Assembly: GCA_023853785.1 (NCBI GenBank)
Contig: JAJIRX010000704.1
Coordinates: 62,001 to 126,000 of the forward strand
Reading direction: 5' to 3'
Origin: Psilocybe azurescens
Taxonomy: Eukaryota > Basidiomycota > Agaricomycetes > Agaricales > Agrocybaceae
DNA: 64,000 nucleotides
This document shows positions 11,077-23,244 of this stretch, in pieces. Position 1 is the stretch's first letter, and the number at the start of each line of letters is the position of its first letter. Position numbers and translations under genes: made by a program. The notes beneath the pieces are model-generated. The model made no database searches. It saw only the letters and a list, made by a program, of their open reading frames with translations, and was not told where the DNA came from.

Positions 11077-13103
11077 TGTGGCAACAGTGACTTGAGCGGA
11101 CCCATATCGATCAGTGGTGTTTTATATGGCAGTCTATCGAAATCGAACAGTTCCTTATGTGGGTTGACTCATTATGCGGTAGGCCGATTTAGCAGACCAT
11201 CAGACAAGTATCAATAGCACAGGATAGAGTAGTCCTGCCGGTGAGAAATGTGCGATAGAGAAGTATCTGTCTGATTTGTACATGAAGGGACGTGACCGTC
11301 ATGAACACGTAACGCCATTCCCAATAATCTTGGCAACAATGCCTTTTTTTGACCAAAAAATTGCAAAAAATGGGAAGAGAAATACCATTTTAGGCTATGC
11401 CCTACCAAAAGAGTACCGATAACTTCAAATTTAACGTCTGTCGATTTTCTTGCGCATACAGTCACAGAGCATCAGATTTCTGTGCGCTAACGCTCATATT
11501 GCTCATAGTGTGTGCACTGCATTTCCATTGCCATTCGACGGCAGCTACGTGGCGGCTTCGGAACTTCTGTGCCAATCTAGTAAAGTTCTATCTGCTAAAG
11601 CCTAAAACCTTGCAGCCCGTAAAGATATGATGAGCACAAAGCAAAGCAATAGATTGGACGCCGAAGACAATTGAGACTGCAGCTCATATACAACGTGTAT
11701 ACAGCTATCATCGAAGTAATCAGACTCGTTGTCAGAACCAAGTCAAAACCGTTGTGACTATCAACACTCCTTTCTGAAGAAATAGCGAGAACAATCCGAG
11801 TCGGGATGTGACATGCGACGCGATAGATGCTGATACCTCGAATAATGCTTCCAGAGTATAGCACATAAGCCATTTAGTGCACCAAAAATAAGCATACTAT
11901 TCTCATTAAGGATGCGGTACTCCGTCCACTAAATCACATTCTCACCCGTAACAGGTGACTTCTATCCTTCCAAATGTACCCACTTCACCATCGAACGTCC
12001 CCCAAATCGACCAGTGGTGATCAACTGATCGACTGATCCCATGCACCTCTCAGCCTCTTGATATATATACAGTACAGTAAAATGGACGGCTGAGAATATT
12101 ACAAGGCAGCGATAGAGTGCTATCGATGAATCCTCACATTACTTTGCATCTTCTCTGTGACGGTTAAGTTTATCCGTTAATGATCCTTATCTTGGTAGAT
12201 TCATCATTCTAATAGGCGCTAATGTATCTAAGTGCTAATCCCGTGTTAAATTTACATGTAACCTCTTAAACATTAACGGGATCTTAGACTGTGTAACATA
12301 CGAAATGCAATGTGTTGTAGTAGCCTGCAGAGGTAGAAAACCCGAGCTAGTCAACTAATCTATAGTTTTTACTGAGAAACCGTCTGCGCGGATTTAGCAC
12401 CATATTCCCTTCTTTCCATCCATCCCTCAGGATGACAATCATTGGCATTGAATGGAGGATAATGATATTCACGGCACCGTGGATAATGACTTTCAATGTT
12501 AAATTTGGACATATAGAGCTGCTCCAACTGATCGACGAGATACCCGTCCCAGGACAATGTGATCAAAGGAGTGGACAATGTTTGCAATACTAATTTTCGA
12601 CTAGTTTCGACTCGCTGGGAGGATGGAATTATTTTTAAGACACAGATCTATTTTTAAAACTGACATGCCTTTACTTAACGGCTAGAACGTCGATTTCGAG
12701 ATCCTCTTCAATGCTGAAAGGTGTCTGAAATTCATCTAGCAGCTCTTCTTTAAGACTTCTTTGTTACTGAGCACAGACAGACATGCCAGTGATCATCACA
12801 TATCAATAATTCTTGAATCATTCACGCGACTTCGGGCACGACGGATTGTTCTGGCATCTGAGCCTGCGCCGCTGTTATCTAAATATGACAGCGTCACATG
12901 TAAAGAGATTTAGCAACCTTTAGCAATGCATAGAGGGTAAAGCTTGGGAGGGGCAAAAATTGCAATATCTATAACAATCTATCTCACAAGTCACAAGGCT
13001 CCATCGAGTGATCACTGAGCACATGCGATAGGACACGTCCAGAGTGACGATTTATATTCACTTGCTTGTCGTCTATATTACAGAATTTATGAAGGATGAC
13101 CGA
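11077..13103. other. Intergenic, 2 kb
   Basis: It holds the promoter of the reductase (TATA-like GTTTTATATGG on the + strand, near 11117-11127) and the 3' flank of the desaturase. Frames such as 11211-11465 and 11595-11873 are short, lack recognisable motifs and are not called. Confidence 0.5.
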
Positions 13104-15083
13104 TTAATTAGCCTTGCTTGCCTCCTCGTCTAGTCGATCCTGCTCCTCAGGATTCCACCCTTTGGCTTTAATCTCCTCCACCACGGATTCTTTCAGACCA
13201 CGTACAGATCTTCCCTCTCTGTTCTTGTAGAACACAATATCTCCTTCATCCTCGATGAAGAGACACTGTGTGAATGAGCGATAGAGTGCGTAGAAGGTGG
13301 GCTATATCACCGGGACGATATGAATAACAGCAGACAATCTATCAATGGAACAATACCCACCGTGGAATCGTAGTTATAATCTTCTTTCAAAACTGACTTG
13401 ACCGCCTTAGTAATTTCTGGCCCATTATCTGTAAAATTCAACTCAGTTTAGAAAATTGAAACCTGCTTGTAGTACGCTTCCAAACTCACAGAATGGTGCG
13501 CGAAGGAAGAAATCTACATACAGAGCGCGATTAGCAAATTTCGAAAGACCGACATGACTGTACTTACGATGCGCGACATGATCGTGGCTGATGTTGTGGA
13601 AGAAGAACCTTCCCATCCACCCGAGAAGGGGCCTATCAACAGTGGCAACTGCGCCTCGAAGGAAAGACCATTCCCCCTTCCTATAATGGGGAATAGTGGG
13701 GTCTGAATGATGAAGGAAGGTGAACATGACAATCCAGTGGTTCACAAACTAGACAGAACGTAAGTTTTGTTGCCGTCCATGGATTATCAACATTATACTC
13801 ACCATATATGGCACCAAGTAATACCAAAGGAAGAACTCCCTGCCAAGAGAATACAGAATGAGACTCATAGAACCAAGCCCGACATTGGACATGAAGATCG
13901 AAAAACCTGCACAATTGCAAAATAAGAATCAACATCTCAAGAAATTTTTTGTATGTATTTACGTTGTTCCTTCTTGAACAATGGCGAGTAAGGACTGAAA
14001 TGATTAGTGCCTGCCGGATACATTGGGGAACCCATAGTATTCCGTCTGATCATGGGGGTCATTAGTCAGGCCGTTAAAGTGCGAGCACTTCTAAGGAACG
14101 TACGCAAGGTAAACCCACCATCCGCTATAAACGCGTAAAATTTAATCAACATTGTTTGACACCAGACATAAGAGTCAGTAAACTTACAAGCCCTGCATGA
14201 TAAACATCCTGTAAAGAGTGTAGAGCGGCGTCTCCTCAAAGATCTCGGAATAGTCGGCTCTTTTGCCAATTTTTCTTCGGGGAGTTTAAATTGACTTCGG
14301 GTATAAGGAACATAGTTTTCATCTCGTTCCATTGAAGCGGTCGCTTTCTGAATAAATGATTGAGTGTGAGTTAAGACTAAGCCAGCTCAGCGGTGCTCAA
14401 GAATTCTTACATGGTGAGCGTGATGGGTTGAGCGCCATGAGAAATAGGGGATCAGCAAGTACTACAATCAGACGATAATCAGACGGTTTTTCTAAACTAT
14501 TAATCGGCAAACAGTGCTCACGGAATGAAGAAGGAAACCGACGGTGTTGTTGATCTTGTTACTTTCAAACAGTGAAGTGTGTCCAGAATCGTGGCCTTCA
14601 TTGAGCGATATTTAGTCCCTGCTTATCATGTTTGGGTTGGAAAGCAGAGGCGCACCAAGGCAGAAAATTCCAGCAAACACAAGACCCTGGAACCACCAAT
14701 AAAACACCCACATCGACGCTTTCAACGCTGTCTTCTGCCATCCTTCAGTGACATATCCACCAAAATCGCTTGCCGCCAGGGGTGTGATCGAATATGCAAA
14801 TTTATACAGAAGCGAAGTCAAAACGATATCGCGGAAAACGTATAGGGCAGCCTTTCGTTGGTTCTCTGGTGTAGTGTTCAGTAGAGATTCAGTGTCCTTG
14901 AAGAGAATAAGAGCAGACTCTTTAGTAGATGCTTAGGCACGGCATCATGTACTTCTTTCAGAGTGAAAGTGGGTGGAACGAAGGGCTTCTTAAGGCTTTA
15001 CAAGTAATCAGTAGCGCTCCTTGACAGTTCAGGGACAAACCATACCGCTCTTCGTATTCTGGCCCATTTTTAAACAACGGCAT
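13104..15083 (-). CDS. FAD2: Delta-12-type fatty acid desaturase (oleate desaturase family), 13 exons, 417 aa
   Basis: A membrane-bound ER desaturase that would turn oleoyl into linoleoyl lipids. All three histidine boxes are present: GHDSGH, HHAHH and HDHVAHH, with HHSDPTIPHYRKGEWSFLRG just before the last. The start MPLFKNGPEYEER leads into KKPFVPPTFTLKEVHDAVPKHL, as usual for fungal members. Exons: 15083-15046, 14995-14919, 14865-14656, 14595-14522, 14461-14411, 14347-14188, 14124-14104, 14045-13963, 13906-13803, 13748-13568, 13513-13490, 13428-13361, 13265-13104. The exon 2 donor (GTCTGC) is weak but gives the only continuous protein. In exon 6 one base is missing in an A5 run (14270-14274). 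With six As the frame runs from KLPEEK to IGKRADYSEIFEE, and the total is 1,254 nt, a multiple of three. Confidence 0.9.
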
Positions 15084-16555
15084 GGCTAGAGAAGGGGGGG
15101 ATGAGGAGGTCACCAGTAAGAGGATATCCACTGGGGCCGGGAACAAGAAGGGGTCTTCTCTCAGGCAAATCGAACGTGAGGTCTACTATAAGACCGCAAA
15201 TCTGATTTGAGATAATGATAAAACCACGATCTAACCGATTGGCAATACCTGAGAGAGAGATCGGTATCAAGACTCGAGAACCAGGGCTCGAGGTAAATGC
15301 ATATCTTGAACGCCTGTCAAACACGGAGTGTATCGTATTTGGCAGTGTAGATTTCCGAATTTGTAGTCCATCTACGTCAGTCGTGAGAATCTCGAAGTAA
15401 CTTCGTCATTGAGAGCTGCCTGCGCTGTTGCACGACGACTATCACCCCATGACAGCTCGGGCAGGCTTCGGGCAGGCTGAGAATGGCTTGACCCATTTGA
15501 AGTGACTTAGGACGTCTGATAGGCTTTGCGGTTTTTACCGAGCAAATGATTCGAGTGAAGCCGACCAACGGTTAGCATTGAGCCTTCGTCTGCTAAGAAC
15601 CCTTAGAATCGGCAGAATTGGTGAGTCCATGATCCAATTCACGCAGAAACCCGCACCTCGTCGGCGGTCGCATTCTGAACTCATGACTGAGCGCTCCATC
15701 GACCCCGCGTGATTATCAATCTGTGAGAGAGCAGCTTAGTTTCCGGACGACTGTGGACAAGTGTCACCAAAACTCGGATCCCCCGTTTGCGGAATGTTGT
15801 TCAAGCTCAAGTGGCGGTAATTGCATCGACCGGTGTTCCGGCTATTATTTGCACTTCTTTATCTGCCGATCAAAAGTTCAAAGTTGCCTCGAGTTGGCCT
15901 CGAGCTGACCTCCAGCAGACCTTCTCCTGTATTGCTCAACCTTTAGTTTAGCTCAGCGACAATACCGGCGCCCACTACATTTATCATCTGTGTACTCATT
16001 ACTGGTCAACGCGTAAACGTCAAAGCTTGAGAGCTCTTCAAGACTTCATCGTTCTCGGTTGGGGGTGATTTAACAGCTCAACAACAGCTTTGATTCTATC
16101 GTTGTCAAATGTGACGACTTTGTGGAGGCTCCCCAAACTTGTGGTGGGATGTACCCAGAGTAAACACCATTCTCTCCTTCGGTCCGATCTCATGCTAGAT
16201 CAAGTAAGAGGAAAAGTAAAGATATCATGCGCAGAACCTAGTATCTCGATGTCGAATTCGGACCTATTATCAAAAGAACTAAACCCATCTATACCTATAC
16301 GTAGCGGACCTCTTTCGAAAAGACACGTCAATAATCGACATATCTTGATACGCGGAAGGATCGACAGTAGTTCGACAGTAAAGGTGGAGATAGAGGCTAC
16401 ATTGCTATCGCTTTCACGCGGTGGCTCGTGAATTATCTGACAAAGATCAGTTGCATACATTTTATAGCATGGTGCGGATGGGGCAAGATAACAAATGTCC
16501 TTCAGTATTTGACAAAGTATGAGAGCGCTCAACACGATAAGTTTTGAATCAACGC
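15084..16555. other. Intergenic, no gene recognised
   Basis: Upstream flank of the desaturase. The start ATG at 15083 is preceded on the minus strand by a C-rich stretch. Several short frames (for example 16090-16431) have no motif or splice support. Confidence 0.45.
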
Positions 16556-16559
16556 CCGA

Positions 16560-17795
16560 GAAACTTATAACTTTTGGGGTTGGGAAACAATTATCCTAAC
16601 CGAAAGTAACATGTCAAGCAGGTAGTAGCAAATATTTCGAATATGACCGCATATCCTGTGAATCACAGAGCAAATGCGCAGTATTGTGACAATAATCAAA
16701 GATCCATGGCTGCACTCAAAATGAAGTTAATAGTAACGTAGTGCACCATCCAACTCACCGCAAAGCATTCCTAAGATGGCGTGCGGCTTCTGTGCTGTCA
16801 AGAGATAATTACACCGATAAAGAAAGTATACAACTGGTGTGCTGTCCTAAGGTTGCACCAAACATTGCTGGAATAATCGATCGATGACGGCTCATTGAGG
16901 TGGAAGAGAAGTAGATAACAGAGTGTAGCCAAGCAATGGCCGACGCCGGATTGACAAGGCGCCAGCAGAGAATCTTCCATGAGGACTGAGGAGAGTCCAC
17001 CGCGAACTGTCCGCCGGTGAGGGCTGCAGGAAGGGGCTTGGGCCTGGGCGTCTTGATCTGGGTGTCTTAAGTCTGTTTTTAGTGTTCAAAGGGGTCACCA
17101 ATCTCACATTTTATCGTTGACCCTCGGGCCTTGGTTCGAAATTTCCTTGCTCTAAATACAGCTTGCATTTTTAATTCCCGGTTGTAGTTTCTTTGTTGCA
17201 CATTTTACAACAAGAAGTTATCGCAGGGTATTAAGTTACTGATGTTAAGCCCCAGTGATGGGCCTATGGTTCATTGTCAAGATGGTTAATATTTGGAGCA
17301 GAATGGATGCCGGTGGTGCCATGAGTTCCGGCGGTTAAGACTAACCCGAGATAACTTGTGGGGTTAGGAAACATATATTCTAACCGACTAAAACACGTCA
17401 AGCAGGCAGTAGTAAGAATTGCGAGTATGACCGAATATAAAAGATGGAGCAAATGCGCAGTAATATAATGACACAATCGAAAACCTATGGCTGCGCACAA
17501 AATGAAGCTAACGTACAAAACTCATCGCAAACCACCCTTGTGATGGCGAGGGACTTCTATGCTGTCAAATATATTATTACGAGAATGTGCATGGTAGAAG
17601 TCAGTATTCCGAAGGTGTAAAAAGACATGTTAATCGATGGTAGTAAAAACTATAGAACTGGTGTCTTATCTTGTCATTCATCGGACAATGTTGGGATATT
17701 CAACGACGGTTCAGTGAAGCTGAAGAAAAGCAGATACAGAGTATGGCCAAGCAATGGCCAAAGGCCGGTTTGACAAGGCGTCAAATTGGTCGTGC
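16560..17795. repeat. Old direct duplication, copies at about 16560-16990 and 17345-17795
   Basis: Two diverged copies of a roughly 430-bp segment in the same orientation. Shared words include CATGTCAAGCAGGTAGTAG/ACGTCAAGCAGGCAGTAG, AGCAAATGCGCAGTA, ATGGCTGC.C.CAAAATGAAG, and GCCAAGCAATGGCC followed by TTGACAAGGCG. Neither copy has a long clean frame. They could be remains of a duplicated gene or element, and I cannot name it. Confidence 0.6.
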
Positions 17796-18272
17796 ATGGA
17801 CTTGAACTAGGAGATGTCTATAAATAGAAACTACGGAAGTTCGAGACGCCCCTGTTCAAAGATAATTCCGATACAAACAGGTACACCCCATTTAAACATT
17901 AAAAATAATGGGGACAATACAATCAAGCTGACGAGGAAATTTATGTAGAAATACAGTGTCGAGAAAACAATAAACAAAACGAACAACAAGAAAAGAAGAG
18001 TCATGGCAGATATTCCATCCCTATATCCCTTAATATTCACTTCTGCGATGAATATCTAGAACTAAGGAAAAAATGAAATAAAAAGGGGATACACGAAAGA
18101 CAGCCGACCGTCATCAGGTGAGGGATGGGATAGGGTCGTCAGATACAATGTTTTCAGGCGATCCTGTGGGCGACGCAAATGAGTGAAGGGTTGATAGTGG
18201 ATGTACCGTTAACAGACAATGCGAAATAAATCATGCTGAGTCGATGAGAGACTGAAGTGGCCATGGCTGTCT
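17796..18272. other. Intergenic, 3' flank of family gene C
   Basis: AT-rich, with short frames only. Confidence 0.4.
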
Positions 18273-19313
18273 TTAAAACCTCTCAATAGGGCGGATTGAA
18301 CAAGAACGATATAGTCTCGTGTCAGGTGCATGGACTACACCATCGACAGACCTAGGAGAAATGCCCTTAGCCTTAAGCTGTGCTCTGCGGAGGAGAATAT
18401 GAGCTGGCAACAGTACAGGTTGAGGGGTAGTCTGCTCTTGAGACTTGGAAAGAGCTGCAAGGTCGTGAACGTTTTTCTTCAAACGTTTCCGGAATATCCT
18501 CCAACTGAATATCTGAGCTGCTCGTGTCAGGGGAGCTTTCCGGCGTGCCACGGACTTCAGGTGACTTCTCCCAAGGGTAGCTGACGAAACCAGACTTGGG
18601 AACCGGAGAGGCAAATGAATCCTCGATAGCAAGAACAGTTTCCAGCAGTTCCTTCTTATATGCAGATAAAATAGCATTCCCGAGTCGCGGGCCAGGACAC
18701 ATCCCTTCGCGGCGAGCACGAGGGTTGACAATCTTCTCGAAGATCTCGTTCACCAAGCCCATATCGAGATATTCCTCAGCTTGTTGTGCACTTGAAGTTG
18801 AACCTGTCCCAGGAGCTTCCTGGGAGTCCTCAGGATCGAAAGGCGCTTCATCCTTAGAAAATGTGTAGTTTCCTCCATATTTGGTCACTGAGTTTTGAGA
18901 TAGGACGCTGTGCGAGAATGACGAAGGCGTAGAAGGTGAGCTCGAGTATTCTGAAGGCGAGGATTTGACTGAGCTAGTGCGAGTGAAGAGGGAACAAGGT
19001 TTATATTCTTCACTAGGCCGTGCTAATAAATCGTCGAAGGCGGTGGTCTCCAGAACAGAATGTTCAACTCCAACGACTGCTAGGTAGTGAAAGTCAATGA
19101 CAAGAAATTATTTATATTGCGAGATTCAATACACACAGGAACAACGTTCTCTACCCGTTCTCTTGGAATGAGTTGCCTCTTGTTGATAAGGAGCAACATT
19201 GGGCGAGATTGCCACGTTGGGCGAGGTAGCAGACTCTGCACTGCCCTTGGAGGATGTTAAGCGTTTGGCGGGGCGGGAAAAAGTCTTGAAATCGAAGGTC
19301 TTGAGGAACCCAT
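18273..19313 (-). CDS. Undescribed family protein C, 2 exons, 327 aa after two corrections
   Basis: Related to genes B (23244-21477) and A (39243-40942). Exon 1 (19313-19137) encodes MGSSRPSISRLF then SRPAKRLTSSKGS, matching SISRILARPFKRK of B. A phase-1 intron follows (19136-19080). Exon 2 (19079-18273) has SPSEYSSSPSTP, shared with B, and a C-terminus PVLLPAHILLRRAQ, matching RPLLLPMHISKRQ of B. The protein is Ser-, Glu- and Pro-rich with no known domain, signal peptide or membrane helix. Two single-base problems are seen. One base is missing in an A5 run on the + strand (19278-19282). One is extra in the GAAGAAAAACG stretch near 18473. With both fixed the total is 984 nt, a multiple of three. 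Without the second fix the frame would stop at 18373. A TATTTTATA lies about 155 bp upstream. Confidence 0.65.
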
Positions 19314-20494
19314 TGAAAGCAGTAGAGAGAAAAAATTTGAAACCAAAGACCCGAATGAGAGTGGGAAGGGAGAAGCCCACATACGAATGCAGTGGGGATT
19401 GGGTACTTATTAAAAACTGCACGATCGATCGAAAGCAAGAAATCCACCAACGACGTATCTCAAAGCATATAAAATAGGCAGAAAGCCTACCGTATAAGAT
19501 GCAAAAGAAAGAGTGGGAGTAGAAGTCCAACATATGCTTGACAACAGCCTAGACCAGCTCACTGGCGAGGCAGCCAGAGTACTCAAAATCCTGATGAATA
19601 ACGAGCGCAAAGCGGGCGACCACAGTTCAGAATCCCAGAGCACGACGATCAGGGAGAAGATAGCGTGGAAGCATATCCGAGACAGTCATTGTCAAGCAAA
19701 ATCAAAGAGTTCAAGCCAAGTTCGAGGTGACCAATACTTATTGTGAAGATTTATTCTCACGGTTCCGTCTACACAAGTTTGCCAAGACAGAAAAAGTTAA
19801 ATTTTCTGTACTATTTGAAATTTCAAAATGGCATGTGATAGAGAGGAGAAATGTGAACGAAATAGAAGAACACGGAGAAGCAGTAATTCAAGATAAAAAA
19901 GAAAAAAGAGAAAATCAAACAATAGCATCGAGTAGGAATGACTCGAAATGCAAAGATAAAAAGAGAAATATAGTATGAACGAAGTGTAAAAACAAGAAGC
20001 AACAGCAACAGAAGATGGATTAAAGAGAATAAGAAAACAGAAGAAAATAAGTCACAGCAGTCAAACTAGCGAGAAAACATGTAGATGATAGGATACATGA
20101 CCAGTGACAGCCCACAAGAAAGAAGGCGGCGTTGAAAGTATGCGTACACAGATTCCAGATGTTGCTATGAGAGGACAGAGCACGCGTAGATAGATAGCAA
20201 TAATATAAGACCCAAGTTTCGTTTGGCGGTCCAAAGCGGTCGCGATAGTCGAGAGAGAGATGAACTGGACATCAATCTGCGACGTCGTAAAATTCGTGTA
20301 GATTGTCGTTTGACAAGTGAGCCGAGCGTGTGTTCAGAGCTCCGAGATGATTGGTGACGCCCAGAGGTTTGAATGATGTTTTGATGTTTGGGGCACGTAA
20401 GATGTACCGTGCAGTTGTGGCAGAACGCAGAGGCGGATCCGGTAGGGTAGCTAGGGGGCATCTGGGCAATCATCTCCAACGCAGAGATGGAAGG
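19314..20494. other. Intergenic, purine-rich on the + strand
   Basis: Promoter side of gene C. 19790-20060 is strongly A/G-rich on the + strand, that is pyrimidine-rich in the direction of the flanking genes. No gene is supportable. Confidence 0.45.
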
Positions 20495-20672
20495 AGCAGC
20501 ACTCGTCAGCACTGCACCTTTCAACCATGCAATCGGACACCGCAGGCTCGTCATGAAGACAGAAACACTCGTCAGTGTCCCTGCCTCCAGACAAACCCAC
20601 GATGTGATGAAGAAATCATCTCGTCAGATGATCCTCCACCTGATGAAAAAGGGACGCAAGTCCGTCGACTGA
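20495..20672 (-). repeat. Dispersed repeat R, copy 2
   Basis: On the minus strand it begins GTCGACGGACTTGCG and holds GGATCATCTGACGAGATG and two further CTGACGAGTG words, as in copies 1 and 3. A 133-aa open frame (20973-20572, minus) runs into it and contains SSGGGSSDEMISS. Copy 1 encodes the similar SSGGGSSDETVSS in one frame, so a coding origin is possible. It lies 3' of gene B. Confidence 0.75.
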
Positions 20673-21020
20673 GCATTCCTGAACCCAGATGCCATATCCA
20701 GTACCAGAATCCTTGATTTGCGCCATGCGATGGTCTTTCTAGAGAGACGAGATTAAAAGGCATAGGGGATTGCAACATAGCAATGGCGTCCCTGCCAGAT
20801 TGCCTGGTGGAATTCAAAATACGCCTAGGATGGTAGGGTGTCACTGTGTTCCAATGAGGAACAAAACCGCCGATTACTGGCGGTGGCCGCCAAACTTGAA
20901 GAAGGTTGGGACGAATGAAATATTGGTGAAGTCTGCATCCAAAATAGGAGAATTTGAGGAGCAGAGTGGCCATGATAGAAGGTGGCGATTGTCAGGAATT
21001 CACCAGATGGGTGTATAAGA
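20673..21020. other. Short intergenic segment between repeat R and polypyrimidine tract
   Basis: Contains most of the minus-strand frame 20973-20572, whose product has no recognised domain. I do not call it a gene. Confidence 0.4.
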
Positions 21021-21023
21021 GAC

Positions 21024-21455
21024 CTAAGTATTGAAGTTAGAGATGGTCAGAAAGGTAGACATGTGCGATAACTCACCAGACACAAAGACCAGGAGAAAGT
21101 AAAGATGCCATATACGAGGCTTGACGAGAAGACCCAGGAACGATATACAAAAGAGAAGTGATGAAGATACGAAAGAAAAGAAGAAAAACACAGAGAGAAG
21201 AGACACAGACAAGAGAGAGAAAGAAAGAGAAAGAGAGAGAAAAAGAGACACAGACAGACACAGACAGATCGAAGTAGAAAAGACAGAGAACGAAGAAAGA
21301 CCCAGAGACAAATCCAGAGAAGAGAGACAGACAGAGAGAGAGAGATGGGTTTCGGTATCCAGCCAGAAACAGAAGCGACCATGAGGATTTAGGCTTTCAA
21401 AGGCTTTCGAAATTTTCGACATCTCCAAACAGACGTGGCAGAGATAGTCCATCAC
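21024..21455 (-). repeat. Polypyrimidine tract 3' of gene B
   Basis: On the minus strand this is almost pure C/T, with TCTGTCTCTTTC- and GTGTCTGTCTG-like words. The frames in it encode only Ser/Phe/Leu low-complexity peptides and are not genes. It matches in kind the tracts downstream of gene A and at the window start. Confidence 0.7.
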
Positions 21456-21476
21456 CAGGAGGTCGAGTAACAGTAT

Positions 21477-23244
21477 TCAGAGGCAGAGTTTTTGTTCTTT
21501 GGCTTGACGCTTGCTAATGTGCATAGGCAACAACAAAGGTCGAAGGCCAGATTGAAGTCGCGGTTTATACGGCATGGGAAATCGACGTATGGTAGGAGTG
21601 CCTGTAGCCGCTGACGGCTTTGTGCTTTGAGAAATTGGTACCCTCCTATTGAGGGAGGACGCTTCGCGTATGACCATCTCAGCGATGTGTACAGCAGAAG
21701 TCGCGTCAGGGAGGGCAGAAGCATATGTCAGTTGAATAGACAAAATGCTTCGAAAAAGCTCCGCCCTGTTTGCTGCAATATGAGGCAAAGGCTCCCCAAC
21801 AAACGACGACGGGAGCTTTGAATCTCGACGCGGCAAGTAGGAAGTCCTTTTGCATAAGGGTTGGATGTTGGCACCACAGCGAAAGAGATTTTAGTTATGA
21901 GTTTGATTGGAGAACCAAGGACGGCGTCCGAATGGGCCTCTTCGATTTTTTCGTTTACGGTTTCTTCAGTCTTCAGCTCCTCTTTGGATGGACCCATAGT
22001 ATATTCCCGACGCTTCTGAGTTGGAGTAGAAGAAGAACTAGAGTACTCTGAAGGAGAGGAGTCGACAAGAGGAGATAGGCCACCGTTGGAACCTTCCGAC
22101 GATTCCATGGTATCATAGGTATTCATTGTAGTAGAAGAGTCCACACTAGGCAATTCATTGAAGGAAATAACAGGATCGTCAACAACCTGCAAGGCTGGTT
22201 CTTCAAATTCGATAGGCTCGACGGCTACATTAATGACACGTTTTTGACGAGCAGAACGTTGGGTTTTAACGAAGTCGTCGACTAGAATGAAATAGTATAA
22301 ATGACACAGGAAACAATGAATAAGTATCGGGTTTGCTCACTGGAATCTTGGTCCAAAAGGGGGATGGATCCGAAAGTCGCGATCTTAGGAGTGATATTCA
22401 CTGAGAGAGTAACAGAAATGGTGAGCTGGTCTTCGACTGATTCAGGAGTAGAGACGATGTCTTCAACTTCTCCAGGAGGTGCGACATCTTCAACGGCAAA
22501 TGTCAGTGTTAACTCGCATATCAAGAAAGAGAAAGTACCATTGACAGAGGATTCTTCCTCCAACGCAGCCTCAGATAAAGAGGTAACTACATCGACGTCC
22601 TCTTCATCCTCCTCACTTTCATCATCTTCACAAAGAAGACTAAGTCCTACAAGCATCTCATCACTGGTAGCGGCGACAGGCTTGTTGGTGTGTTCGTCCT
22701 TGTGGGCGACTTCGATCTCAGGAACAACCTCAACGGCAACGGCGGGTTCTTCAACGGCAGGAGTAATCGATTCTTCGATCTCAATCACGGAGGTGGGTTT
22801 ATTGGCGGGGCGGAAAATGTTGGCAAAGCAATTTCGACGACGCGTTCCTCGGATTCGAGAACGTTCGCGCTATTGACTGAGTGTTTTTCATCATCGTGTT
22901 CTTCTACTTCTCCTTGGATATCTTGGACATTGACATCCTCAACGGCGTGGGCTCTACCCGACGCGCAAGGAACGCTCTTCTTCAGGATGCGCATCACTAA
23001 CACAACGTCAAAGAGTACGAATGAGAAACACGCGCGCGAAAGAGAGTGAAAACGCGACAGCAGGAAGATACATACACGCGCGACGAGCCTTGCCCTTCTT
23101 CTTTTCCTTAGGCGCGTCCTGAATACGAGGAACGACATCGGGCGGGGTAGTTCCTGCCTCGATCGCGACCGCGATATCACCCTTAGCAGCAGGCTTGCGT
23201 TTAAAAGGACGCGCGAGAATCCTGGAGATTGAGTGCTTAGCCAT
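21477..23244 (-). CDS. Undescribed family protein B, 4 exons, 526 aa after two corrections
   Basis: Exon 1 (23244-23076) encodes MAKHSISRILARPFKRK. A phase-1 intron joins it to LMRILKKSVPC in exon 2 (22996-22539), matching LFKMLQKAMPC of gene A at the same phase. Exons 3 (22487-22341) and 4 (22281-21477) complete a very acidic, Ser-rich protein with EEDVDVV-type runs, SPSEYSSSSSTP, and a conserved C-terminal GLRPLLLPMHISKRQ. No known domain is seen. One base is missing near 22820-22823; adding it gives IALP-NIFRPANKP, like VPSIFNPKPA of A. One is missing near 21835-21840; adding it gives GLPTLPRRDSK. The corrected length is 1,581 nt, a multiple of three. A TATATAA lies about 100 bp upstream. 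Role unknown; the basic N-terminus and acidic body would suit a nuclear or scaffold protein. Confidence 0.65.

Noticed and set aside
7074..15083. A secondary-metabolite gene cluster (reductase plus desaturase)
   Set aside because: There is a 2-kb gap, the desaturase is of the primary-lipid type, and no tailoring enzymes, transporter or regulator are present.
21047..21384. Open frames rich in Ser/Phe/Leu or Arg/Glu inside the polypyrimidine tract
   Set aside because: They exist on both strands of low-complexity DNA and have no motif, so they are by-products of composition.
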